From assembly GCA_034104345.1 (NCBI GenBank), contig JAXEDY010000022.1:1-38954 (forward strand): 38,954 nt of DNA, given 5' to 3'. The notes beneath the pieces are model-generated. The model worked only from the letters and a program-made list of their open reading frames with translations, did no database searches and was not told where the DNA came from. Source of the DNA: HGM11416 sp034104345 (lineage in GTDB: Bacteria > Bacillota > Clostridia > Christensenellales > Borkfalkiaceae). This document shows, piece by piece, positions 7,448-15,223 of the stretch. Each line of letters opens with the position of its first letter. Positions within the stretch are counted from its first letter, which is position 1. The translations under genes and the position numbers were made by a program.

Positions 7448-8770
7448 ATGGATAAAAAAGTTAATAACCAAAAGGCTGCGGCCGAAAAAGTGAAAAACGA
7501 GGTTAGTGCCGCCGAGTTTGCAAGCGGCGCAGAAATTATTATAGTAAGCGAAAAAAACGACACCGTTAACCTTACCGACGGCAAAGTCGATTCGTTCCGT
7601 CAGGTAGACGAAACCAGAAAAACCGTGCGCGTTTACGCTAGCGGAAACATCGCGGTTGCGGGCGGATTGGGCGACGACGTCGACTTAAAAGAACTTGAAA
7701 AAACCGCGAAAGAAACGCTTGAGCAAGGCGGAGAAAGCATTCCTTACGTTTGCGAACTTAACAAAAACGTTAAGTCGGTTATAAAGGATAAACCCGCAAT
7801 ATCTGCCGAGAAGTTTTTGCCCGCGGCTAAACGCCTTGCGGCAAAAGTCGCCAAGGCTTGCCCCGAATTTTTGGTAAACGGAAAAATTCAGACCGAAACG
7901 GTCGAAAAAACGTATGCAAACACCAAAGGCAGCGACTTAAAGTTTAAAAATTCGGATTTTTCGTTTACTTTTATTTTAAAAGACAGAAATTCTTCGAACA
8001 TTATGGACGCGGCTTACGGCTCGAACGCGCGCTATTACGGCAAGTCGGTCGAAGACAAAATCGTAAGAGATATGGTCGTTCTGCGCGACGCGTTTTTCGG
8101 CAAAAAAGTTACGCTTAAAGACGGCGAATATCCCTTTATTTTCTCTACTTACGACGTTTTGGGGCATCTTATAAAGGATTTCGTTGCCGAAATGTACGTT
8201 TCGAACGGCTCTCTTTTAAGCGGAAAATTAGGGCAGAAAGTATTCAACGAAAATCTTTCGGTTTACGTCGATAAAAATCTTGCGACCAACCACACGGCTT
8301 CGTTTTTCGACGCGGAAGGCGAAATCGCACCCGATTATCGCCCCAAACTTATCGAAAACGGTGTGCTTAAAGGCTTGCTCGCAAACAAAAACACCGCAAA
8401 AATGTTCGGCTTGCCGCTTATAAAAAGCGCCGCCGCCGCTTACGACGGAGTTCCGCAGGTGGGGCTCGAAGGGCTTTATTTAAAATCCACCGCGCCCGAT
8501 TTAAAAGCGATTTTAGGCAAAAAACGCGCGATTTTAATAGATACCACTTCGGGCGGAGACGTTACCCCCGACGGCAAAATGGGGCTTCCCGTTCAACTTG
8601 CGTTTCTGGTTGAAAACGGCAAAATCGTTTCGCGCGTTACCGATTTCCACCTTTCTGCAAACGTGTTCGATTTGCTCGGCAAAGACCTTTTGGGCGTTAC
8701 CGACAAAGGCGTTTACGAAATGCCGTCGTTGCCGTTCATCGTTGCAAAGGCAAACCTTATAAACGGCTGA
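7448..8770 (+). CDS. pmbA: TldE/PmbA family subunit of the TldD-TldE protease
   Basis: The 440-residue protein is homologous to TldD in fold but lacks the HExxxH zinc motif, as expected of TldE/PmbA, the non-catalytic subunit of the heterodimer. Family marks include GVPQVGLEGLYL and the late DTTSGGDVTPDGKMGLPVQLAFLVENG region with FHLSANVFDLLG near the end. AAGGGGG lies upstream of the ATG. The N-terminal 25 residues are lysine- and alanine-rich and precede the conserved start, so the protein is slightly extended. It is the second and last gene of the tldD operon. Confidence 0.92.
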   Translation: MDKKVNNQKAAAEKVKNEVSAAEFASGAEIIIVSEKNDTVNLTDGKVDSFRQVDETRKTVRVYASGNIAVAGGLGDDVDLKELEKTAKETLEQGGESIPYVCELNKNVKSVIKDKPAISAEKFLPAAKRLAAKVAKACPEFLVNGKIQTETVEKTYANTKGSDLKFKNSDFSFTFILKDRNSSNIMDAAYGSNARYYGKSVEDKIVRDMVVLRDAFFGKKVTLKDGEYPFIFSTYDVLGHLIKDFVAEMYVSNGSLLSGKLGQKVFNENLSVYVDKNLATNHTASFFDAEGEIAPDYRPKLIENGVLKGLLANKNTAKMFGLPLIKSAAAAYDGVPQVGLEGLYLKSTAPDLKAILGKKRAILIDTTSGGDVTPDGKMGLPVQLAFLVENGKIVSRVTDFHLSANVFDLLGKDLLGVTDKGVYEMPSLPFIVAKANLING

Positions 8771-8795
8771 AAAACCGACTTATAAAAACGGTCGG
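8766..8795 (-). terminator. probable terminator of asd-lysC
   Basis: CCGAC (8775-8779) pairs with GTCGG (8791-8795). On the minus strand the stem is followed by TTTTT (complement of 8770-8774, one C aside). The stem is short, but its position between the convergent pmbA and lysC genes fits. Confidence 0.45.
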
Positions 8796-8823
8796 CGCTT
8801 GCCGCGCTGTTGAAAACAGAAAT

Positions 8824-10077
8824 CTATTTAATAAAATTATCGTATAAAAGTTTAATCGCTTTTTCGGCGTTCGTCTTTTCTATCATAAGGCGAACGCTTT
8901 TTTTATCGCGGGTTAAAACTGCGTCAATATCGGCGCGGCGCAAAATATACAGAATATTTTTGCGGCATTTTTTGTTTTTAAATCCTTTGCCGAACATAAA
9001 AACCGTAACAAAATCGGCGTTTTTTACGCATTGCTTAAACGTAATCGCTTTAAAAACGCCTTTTTGTTTTTTCGAAGTAACCGTTGCGGGCGCGCAGGGC
9101 GACAGGTTGAGCGCGTTTTTTATTTTTGTTTTTATTTTTTTTCGGCATATAAGCAAAGCCGATTGCTCGCTTAAAACGTTCGCGCCGCCAAGGCACAATA
9201 ATTTTAAATTGCCGTAACTTATTTTTTTAAAAGTTTTCGCAATTTTAATTATGGCGGGCGGAGCGTTTTTTATTCCGTTTACGTCGGTATAGTTGACGTA
9301 TAAACGGGCGTTTAAACAATTAGATAAAACCGCGCCGCTCAAATCGCCGCCACCGCGCTTGAAAAGTTTTGTTTTTCCGTTTAAATTTCCGTAGAATCCC
9401 GTAATAAACGGCGGCTTTTTATGCGCGGGGTAATTATTAAGCGCGTTTTTTAATGCGGCTTTCGTTTTATTAAAATCTATCCGCCCGTTATTTTTGATAA
9501 AAACAAGATTTTTCGAATCGAAAAACTCGCCGCCGAAAATTTGAGAAAAAGTTTTTGCGGTAAAAAATTCGCCGCGGCTTATAAGTTCGTCGCTCGAATA
9601 AAAGTTGCCGGCAAAATATAAATTAAATGCGTTTTCGGCTTTTTTAATCGCGGCTTGCTCGTTTTTTGCTTTTTTTTCGTTTGCGGGCAGTTTTTTTACG
9701 CGCGGTTTTTCGTCTGCGTAAAATCGCCTAAAAAAATTAAAAAGTTTGTTTTTTATAAGTTTTTGCGCAAGCGAAATTTCCTGCGCGTTCTTGGTTTTCA
9801 GCGCATTGTCGTAAAAAATCAAAAGGTCGGTAAGTTTTTCGTCCTTTCCCTCGGCGTTTGCGTTTTGTATTTTTCCTATCGCGGATAAAACAAATACCGA
9901 AAGCCGCCCGTCGTTAAGGTTAGCGCCCGCGTTTGCGGCGTTTGCTCTCGTGCGGACTGCCGAAACGTTGCGGGCGGCTAAAACTTTGTTTTTTAACGTT
10001 TGTTGCCCGTTTTTGTTTGCAAGAGCCGAGCCGCCGAACTTGAAAATCGTTATTTTTCGCTCGTTTTTCGTTTTCAT
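8824..10077 (-). CDS. lysC: aspartate kinase
   Basis: The enzyme phosphorylates aspartate, the first step towards lysine, threonine, methionine and diaminopimelate. The 417-residue form (from ATG at 10077) has the amino-acid-kinase signature IFKFGGSALANKN at residues about 11-23, RGGGDLSGAVL in the nucleotide/aspartate region, YTDVNGI (usual form WTDVDGI), and ISYGNLKLLCLGGANVL (usual ISYEE..E.A..GAKVL). A C-terminal ACT-type region follows. The usual KFGGT and RGGSD motifs are altered to KFGGS and RGGGD, and the protein is very rich in lysine and asparagine. The ATG overlaps the TGA of asd (ATGA); a TTG at 10095 is an alternative start. It is co-transcribed with asd. Confidence 0.88.
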   Translation of the reverse strand: MKTKNERKITIFKFGGSALANKNGQQTLKNKVLAARNVSAVRTRANAANAGANLNDGRLSVFVLSAIGKIQNANAEGKDEKLTDLLIFYDNALKTKNAQEISLAQKLIKNKLFNFFRRFYADEKPRVKKLPANEKKAKNEQAAIKKAENAFNLYFAGNFYSSDELISRGEFFTAKTFSQIFGGEFFDSKNLVFIKNNGRIDFNKTKAALKNALNNYPAHKKPPFITGFYGNLNGKTKLFKRGGGDLSGAVLSNCLNARLYVNYTDVNGIKNAPPAIIKIAKTFKKISYGNLKLLCLGGANVLSEQSALLICRKKIKTKIKNALNLSPCAPATVTSKKQKGVFKAITFKQCVKNADFVTVFMFGKGFKNKKCRKNILYILRRADIDAVLTRDKKSVRLMIEKTNAEKAIKLLYDNFIK

Positions 10078-11129
10078 TTTAACGCTTTTTCGCAAGCAAT
10101 CGTTTGCGTTTTTTCGGCGATTTTTTCGGCGACTTTCCGCGCGATTAAAACCGCGTTATACGCCGCGCCGCGCAAAAGGTTGTCGGCAACAGCGTAAAAC
10201 TCGATTACGTTTTTTTCAAGCGGGTTTTTGCGAATTCTGCCTATAAAAACTTCGTGCGTGTCGTTTGCCAAAGCGTTTATCGGGCAATCGGGCGAGTTGT
10301 TATCGCGCGGCAAAACGAGTTTTATTTCGCTTGAATTTTTAAACGCGGAAATAACTTCGTTTAAGCAAAAATCGCGTTTTAACTTAACGCGCAGAAAAAC
10401 CCCATGGCAGTTTTCGGCAGGCACACGCGCACAAAAAGCCGAAAGGTTAAGCCGCGGTTTGCCTAAAATTTTGCGCGATTCGCACAGCATTTTATTTTCT
10501 TCTGTCGTAAAACCCGAAGGCAGATATTCGCCGATTTTTGGTATGCAGTTATTTTTTATATCGCATCCAAAAAATTCGCCGCTCAAATTTTTGCTTGCTT
10601 TGCGCGAGATGAAAAGTTCGTTAAGCCCCGTTTTTCCGCTGCCCGAAACCGCCTGATAGGTTGCGCAAACTACGCTTTTTATCCCGAAATCTTTTTCGAG
10701 AACGTAAAGCGGAATAACGCTTTGAATTGTAGAACAGTTGGGATTTGCTATAAGTTTTTGCCCCGTATACGCATTAAAATTTACTTCGGGCACGATAAGA
10801 GGCACGCCTTTTTTCAGTCTGAACGCGGTAGAGTTGTCGATAACCGTAGCGTTCGATTTTAAGGCGAAAGGAACGAATTTTTTCGAAACGCACTCGCTTG
10901 TGGCAAACAAGGCTATATCAATGCCGTAAAACGAATTTTCGGTTAAAACGTTCGCTTTTAAGCGGCGGTTTTTAAATTTAAACGTTTTGCCCGCGCTTTT
11001 ATCCGACGTAAAAATAAGCGGATTTCCGCCGTAAAAATTTTCGTTTTCTAAAAGGTTTAAAATTTTTTCGCCCACAAGCCCGCTCGCGCCGACAACCGCA
11101 ACTTTCAATTTTTTTGCAAAATCGTTCAT
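10074..11129 (-). CDS. asd: aspartate-semialdehyde dehydrogenase
   Basis: This 351-residue enzyme reduces aspartyl phosphate to aspartate semialdehyde with NADPH, directly after the LysC step. The N-terminal Rossmann motif is VGASGLVGEKIL (residues 13-24). The catalytic cysteine is C132 in NPNCSTIQ, and RVPAENCHGVFL contains the conserved late histidine region. Length is normal. Its TGA overlaps the lysC ATG, so the two enzymes are translationally coupled and made together. AAGGA is very close to the start codon (1 base), an unusually short spacing. No riboswitch that I recognise precedes it. Confidence 0.92.
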   Translation of the reverse strand: MNDFAKKLKVAVVGASGLVGEKILNLLENENFYGGNPLIFTSDKSAGKTFKFKNRRLKANVLTENSFYGIDIALFATSECVSKKFVPFALKSNATVIDNSTAFRLKKGVPLIVPEVNFNAYTGQKLIANPNCSTIQSVIPLYVLEKDFGIKSVVCATYQAVSGSGKTGLNELFISRKASKNLSGEFFGCDIKNNCIPKIGEYLPSGFTTEENKMLCESRKILGKPRLNLSAFCARVPAENCHGVFLRVKLKRDFCLNEVISAFKNSSEIKLVLPRDNNSPDCPINALANDTHEVFIGRIRKNPLEKNVIEFYAVADNLLRGAAYNAVLIARKVAEKIAEKTQTIACEKALK

Positions 11130-11236
11130 ATCCTTACCCGAACGTCTGCCGCCATGCGCCTGCGCGTTTGGGGCAAAACGTTTAACTCTAAATATTTATC
11201 GCTAAATATTTTACGCGCGCGGCATAAAAAAAGTGC

Positions 11237-11330
11237 TTACCGAAAAGGCGGCTTAAGAATTTAAATATAAAATCCGGCGCAAAAAGGTCGGATTGCGGAA
11301 AAAATAACTAAAAAGCCGCCTTTTCGGTAA
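11237..11330. repeat. large hairpin between divergent asd and the SDR gene
   Basis: Perfect 18-bp arms (11237-11254 and 11313-11330; TTACCGAAAAGGCGGCTT and its complement) are separated by 58 bases. Inside, AATCCG (11272-11277) pairs with CGGATT (11289-11294). It lies in a 342-base non-coding gap between divergent genes. On the minus strand it would be in the asd leader. It does not show a T run or any riboswitch core that I recognise. Confidence 0.7.
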
Positions 11331-11408
11331 TTAGTGATGATGAATGGAATCCCTAAAAATAATTATTTTGCATATTCGGCTTAATTTGCAAAAAAAAATG
11401 CTTTTCGG

Positions 11409-11437
11409 TTGATTATCGGGCGATAAAATGTTAAAAT
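11409..11437 (+). promoter_or_regulatory. promoter of the SDR oxidoreductase gene
   Basis: TTGATT (11409-11414), 17 bases, TAAAAT (11432-11437), about 35 bases before the ATG at 11472. Confidence 0.6.
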
Positions 11438-11471
11438 ATAAGGGAAGATAAAATTAAGCAAGGGGTAGCAC

Positions 11472-12266
11472 ATGAAAGATATAATCGTTGTAACCGGCGC
11501 AAGCAGCGGCATGGGTAAAGAGTTCGTTTTGCAGATAAGCAAAAAAGAAAAAGCAGACGAAATTTGGGTTATAGCCCGAAGAAAAGATAGGTTGGAAGCC
11601 TTATCCGACCTCGTTAACGTTAAAATCGTGCCTGTCGAAATCGATTTGTCGAACGGAGAAAACATAACCGCTTACCGCGATAAATTGCTCGAAGAAAAGC
11701 CGAATATCAAAATTCTGGCTAACTGTTCGGGCTTTGGAAAGTTCGGGCATTACGAAACGCTTTCAACCGAAACGCAGATTAACATGGTCGACCTTAACTG
11801 CAAGGCGATTATGTATATGACCGATTATTCGCTGCCTTATATGCGCGAAGGCTCGAAAATTATGAACATCGCTTCGTGCGCGGCTTTTCAGCCCATTCCG
11901 TATATCAACGTTTATGCGGCGACCAAAGCGTTCGTTTTAAGTTACAGCAGGGCTTTAAACGCCGAACTTAAATATCGCAAAATTCATGTTCTGGCGGTTT
12001 GCCCTTATTGGACAAAAACCGAATTTTTCGATCGCGCGGTAGATAAAACCGCAAAAACAGTGGTTATAAAATACGACGTTATGTATGACGCGACAAAGGT
12101 CGTCAAAAAGGCGATAAAAGACCTTTATAACGACAAAAAAGATATGTCGGTTTACGGCGGGCTTAACAATTTTCAGCGTTTTCTGGTTAAAATTCTGCCA
12201 CACAAACTCGTTATGAAAGTGTGGATGAAAAAGCAAAAACTTAACGGCACCAAAGAAATGCGCTGA
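11472..12266 (+). CDS. short-chain dehydrogenase/reductase (SDR)
   Basis: The 264-residue protein is a classical SDR oxidoreductase using NAD(P)H. The cofactor glycine motif TGASSGMG is at residues 8-15, the active-site YxxxK reads YAATK, and the catalytic serine sits in NIASCAAF. The usual NNAG motif is changed to NCSG. The substrate cannot be told from sequence. AGGGG lies upstream of the ATG and a sigma-A type promoter precedes it. The C-terminus is basic (MKVWMKKQKL), which might favour membrane association. The next gene, thyA, follows after 80 bases with its own strong ribosome site, so read-through is possible. Confidence 0.88.
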   Translation: MKDIIVVTGASSGMGKEFVLQISKKEKADEIWVIARRKDRLEALSDLVNVKIVPVEIDLSNGENITAYRDKLLEEKPNIKILANCSGFGKFGHYETLSTETQINMVDLNCKAIMYMTDYSLPYMREGSKIMNIASCAAFQPIPYINVYAATKAFVLSYSRALNAELKYRKIHVLAVCPYWTKTEFFDRAVDKTAKTVVIKYDVMYDATKVVKKAIKDLYNDKKDMSVYGGLNNFQRFLVKILPHKLVMKVWMKKQKLNGTKEMR

Positions 12267-12346
12267 AAAGGCAAAAATATATTCGTCGGCGCGTTTATAA
12301 CGCAAACAAACGTTAAAAACAGATAAGAAAAGGAGAAAAAAACACA

Positions 12347-13177
12347 ATGAGTTACGCAGACAAAGTTTTTATAGATAATTGCAGACAGATAGTGGAAAAG
12401 GGCGTGTGGGACCGCGATTATCCCGTTCGCCCGCATTGGGACGACGGCACGCCTGCGCACACAAAAAAGGTTTTCGGCATTGTAAACCGCTACGATCTGC
12501 AAAAAGAATTTCCCATTTTAACCATAAGAAAAACCGCTTTTAAGTCGGCAATAGACGAAATTCTTTGGATCTGGCAGAAAAAATCGAACAACGTGCACGA
12601 TTTAAAAAGCCATATTTGGGATAGTTGGGCAGACGAAACGGGTTCTATCGGCAAGGCTTACGGTTATCAACTCGGCGTTAAAAATATATATAAAGAAGGT
12701 GAGTTCGATCAGGTCGACCGCGTGCTTTACGACCTTAAAAACAATCCGACCTCGCGCCGCATTTTAACCAATATCTATAACTTTGCCGACCTTCACGAAA
12801 TGCACCTTTATCCATGCGCTTACTCGATGACTTTTAACGTTTCGGGTAACAAACTTAACGGAATTTTAAACCAGCGTTCGAACGATATGATCGTTGCTAA
12901 CAACTGGAACGTGGTGCAATATTCGGTGCTGCTTATAATGTTCGCGCAGGTAAGCGGGCTTGTTCCGGGGGAACTCGTTCACGTTATCGCCGACGCACAC
13001 ATTTACGACAGGCACTTCGAATCGCTTAAAGAAATGCTTTTAAATCCGCAATACGACGCACCCGTTTTAAAAGTAAACCCCGAAGTTAAAAACTTTTACG
13101 ATTTTAAAGTAGAAGACTTCGAACTCGTCGATTATAAGGCGACGCCTATTTCTAAAAAATTACCGGTGGCGATTTAA
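12347..13177 (+). CDS. thyA: thymidylate synthase (ThyA type)
   Basis: ThyA methylates dUMP to dTMP with methylene-tetrahydrofolate, leaving dihydrofolate. The 276-residue protein has the catalytic cysteine C157 in LYPCAYS and the dUMP-binding region QRSNDMIVANNWNV. AAAGGAG precedes the ATG. The stop and the folA start share a base (TAATG), so the enzyme that regenerates tetrahydrofolate is made together with it. The dCMP deaminase at 17706 in the same window would supply dUMP. Confidence 0.95.
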   Translation: MSYADKVFIDNCRQIVEKGVWDRDYPVRPHWDDGTPAHTKKVFGIVNRYDLQKEFPILTIRKTAFKSAIDEILWIWQKKSNNVHDLKSHIWDSWADETGSIGKAYGYQLGVKNIYKEGEFDQVDRVLYDLKNNPTSRRILTNIYNFADLHEMHLYPCAYSMTFNVSGNKLNGILNQRSNDMIVANNWNVVQYSVLLIMFAQVSGLVPGELVHVIADAHIYDRHFESLKEMLLNPQYDAPVLKVNPEVKNFYDFKVEDFELVDYKATPISKKLPVAI

Positions 13178-13677
13178 TGAAAGCAATTCTTCACGCCGAC
13201 AAAAAGTGGGGCATAGGCAAAAAAAATACGCTTATGTTTTCGCTTAAAAAAGATATGCAGTTTTTTAAAGAAACGACCACGGGCAAGGTCGTGTGCATGG
13301 GATATAACACGCTTCTCTCTTTTCCAAACGGTAAGCCGCTTAAAAACAGAGTGAATATCGTGCTTTGCCCCGAAGGGGTAGAACGCGACGATTTAACTTG
13401 CGTTCATTCGCTTGAGGAACTTAAAACCGCTTTAAAAAGTTACGCCGATAACGACGTGTATATAATAGGCGGGGCAACCTTTTATAAAACCATGCTCCCT
13501 TATTGTTCACACGTTTTAGTAACCAAAGTAAACGCCGACGGCGGGGCGGAAGTATTCTTCGAAAACTTAGACGAAAACGAAAATTTCGTTTTGGAAAGCG
13601 AGTCGGAACCGATGGACGACAACGGTTATACCGTTAAATTCTGCACTTATAAAAATTTAAAAACGTTGCCGTTTTAA
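13177..13677 (+). CDS. folA: dihydrofolate reductase
   Basis: The 166-residue enzyme reduces the dihydrofolate formed by ThyA. The family layout is seen in MKAILHADKKWGIGKKN (N-terminal strand and WGIG loop), FKETTTGKVVCMGYNTLLS (usual form MGRxTxES) and VYIIGGATFYKTMLPY (cofactor motif GGxxxY). The usual arginine in MGR is a tyrosine here, and the acidic active-site residue is not obvious in the KKNTLMF region where W-x-x-P-x-D is typical. It is therefore a divergent DHFR. The ATG overlaps the thyA stop by one base. Confidence 0.88.
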   Translation: MKAILHADKKWGIGKKNTLMFSLKKDMQFFKETTTGKVVCMGYNTLLSFPNGKPLKNRVNIVLCPEGVERDDLTCVHSLEELKTALKSYADNDVYIIGGATFYKTMLPYCSHVLVTKVNADGGAEVFFENLDENENFVLESESEPMDDNGYTVKFCTYKNLKTLPF

Positions 13678-13832
13678 CGGTTTTAAATCAGAAAAATATA
13701 ATTACGGCACACATAAAAAGGTTAAAAATCCCGCATTAAACAAAAGCATAAAAACATTTAAAATTCCGCACCGCAAAAGCGATTTTTAAAATTATTACGA
13801 AATATTAAAATTTATTTTAAGGAGAAATAAAT

Positions 13833-14558
13833 ATGAAAGTTATTATCGCCAAAGATTACGACGAAATGAGCAAAAAAGCATTCGACGTTATGTCGGACGT
13901 AGTTAAAGCAAACCCGAACGCGGTTATCGGCCTTGCTACCGGTTCAACCCCTATCGGGCTTTACAAAAACATGATTAAAGACCACGAAGAAAACGGCACG
14001 AGTTATAAAAACGTTAAAACGGTAAATCTCGACGAATATGCGGGGCTTGATTATTCGAGCGACCAAAGCTACGTTTATTTTATGCGCCACAACCTTTTCG
14101 ACCATATCGACGTCGACCTGAAAAACACCAATATCGAAAACGGCAAAGCGGCTGACAGACAAGCCGAATGCGCAAGATACAACGCTTTGCTCGATACGCT
14201 TCAACAAGACATCCAAGTTTTGGGAATCGGCTCGAACGGGCATATCGCATTCAACGAACCGGGTACTCCGTTCGGCAGCGAAACGCATATAGTAGACCTT
14301 ACCGAAAGCACCATTAAAGATAATTCGCGTTTGTTCGAACGCATCGAAGACGTTCCCCGTCAGGCGTTCACCATGGGGCTTAAAAACATTATGCATGCCA
14401 AAAAGATTTTAATTTTGGCAAACGGCGCAAACAAGGCGAAAGCGGTTTACGGGCTTGTTAAGGGCGAAGTAACCGAAAACGTTCCCGCTTCTATTTTGCA
14501 ACTTCACCCCGATTGCATACTTATCTGCGACGAAGCCGCCGCTTCTTTGATAAAGTAA
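13833..14558 (+). CDS. nagB: glucosamine-6-phosphate deaminase
   Basis: NagB converts glucosamine 6-phosphate to fructose 6-phosphate and ammonia, linking amino-sugar use to glycolysis. The 241-residue protein has the phosphate-binding GLATGSTP (33-40), the catalytic D67-E68 in NLDEYAGL, and H137 and E142 in GSNGHIAFNEPG. Length equals that of the single-domain Bacillus enzyme. AAGGAGAAATAAAT gives a standard ribosome site. It appears to stand alone; nagA is not in the window. Confidence 0.95.
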   Translation: MKVIIAKDYDEMSKKAFDVMSDVVKANPNAVIGLATGSTPIGLYKNMIKDHEENGTSYKNVKTVNLDEYAGLDYSSDQSYVYFMRHNLFDHIDVDLKNTNIENGKAADRQAECARYNALLDTLQQDIQVLGIGSNGHIAFNEPGTPFGSETHIVDLTESTIKDNSRLFERIEDVPRQAFTMGLKNIMHAKKILILANGANKAKAVYGLVKGEVTENVPASILQLHPDCILICDEAAASLIK

Positions 14559-14570
14559 TTTTAATTTTTT

Positions 14571-14715
14571 AATGCGGGCGATTCAAAGTCGCCCATACGA
14601 TAATAAAATGAATAAAACGGCGGTCGACCGATGACCGCCTCTACGAGAAAAACGCATTATATATTGCGCCGAAACGTAGGGGACACCATTGGTCTTTCGC
14701 TTTTTTATAAAGGAT
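14571..14715. repeat. three degenerate REP-like hairpins after nagB
   Basis: Element 1 (14576-14594) is GGGCGA-TTCAAAG-TCGCCC, headed on the minus strand by GTAT. Element 2 (about 14617-14643) has arms GGCGGTC and GACCGCC and is headed on the minus strand by GTAG. Element 3 (about 14679-14703) is GTAGGGGACACCATTGGTC with a damaged right arm. The GTAG-plus-hairpin layout matches the REP elements mobilised by RAYT transposases, one of which survives as a fragment at 21166, followed by a fresh-looking copy at 21482. Confidence 0.6.
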
Positions 14716-14722
14716 AACAACA

Positions 14723-14759
14723 AAACCCCCGCAAACCTTAAAAAGGCAAGCGGGGGTTT
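14723..14759. terminator. bidirectional intrinsic terminator between nagB and groEL
   Basis: AAACCCCCGC (14723-14732) pairs with GCGGGGGTTT (14750-14759). The inner sequence AACCTT/AAGG adds pairs. The minus side is followed by TTTTGTTGTT, making it the likely end of the groES-groEL message. Confidence 0.8.
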
Positions 14760-15223
14760 AAATTTATATCGTTTTTAAGCCGTTTATCAGGCGGTTATAA
14801 GCGATTAAACGCTGTTTTCGGCTCGTAAAACGGGTGCGATTATCTGTTGTTTTGTAAGCAACGTTAAAAGCAGGGGGGGTAAATTTCAAGCCTGCCGAAC
14901 GGTCGGGTAGGGATTAGCAAACAAACAAAACGCGCCCTACTTTGCGAAAATCGCAGAAATAAAGCGCGTAAGTTTTAAGTTTTTAAAGCGGATTTAATTT
15001 TTTTGACTAAAAGACAATCGAGGTAAACCCTGAAAAATTTGAAATTTTAACAAGGTTAGGGCGGTCGGCTCGCTTCTGTCGGTTTATCGATAGCAAACGC
15101 CCGAAGGGCTTACGCCCGACTTTTCAGCATGCCCCGCCTGACTTTTTTTCGGTTCGAAGTTTGAAAAGTCTTTCTGCAAAAATCTTAATAACTCGATAAA
15201 TCCGTTCTTTTTTTGTTCAATCC
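14760..15223. other. long untranslated stretch between groEL and its terminator
   Basis: About 460 bases without a convincing gene. It contains small GC-rich hairpins (GCCCGAAGGGC near 15100, and GTAGGG 14907-14912 with CCCTAC 14935-14940) and AT-rich linkers. If the first strong terminator for groEL is the one at 14723-14759, all of this is transcribed as a 3' leader-like tail. I compared it by eye with tmRNA, SRP RNA, RNase P and 6S RNA and found no match. Confidence 0.4.

Noticed and set aside
11130..11471. Lysine riboswitch or T-box in the asd leader
   Set aside because: No lysine-riboswitch core and no T-box motif could be found by eye, only the large inverted repeat.
14760..15223. tmRNA, RNase P RNA, SRP RNA or 6S RNA
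   Set aside because: None of the conserved words of these RNAs (such as the SRP GGAAGG-AGCAGCC region or the RNase P GAGGAAAGTCC region) is present on either strand.
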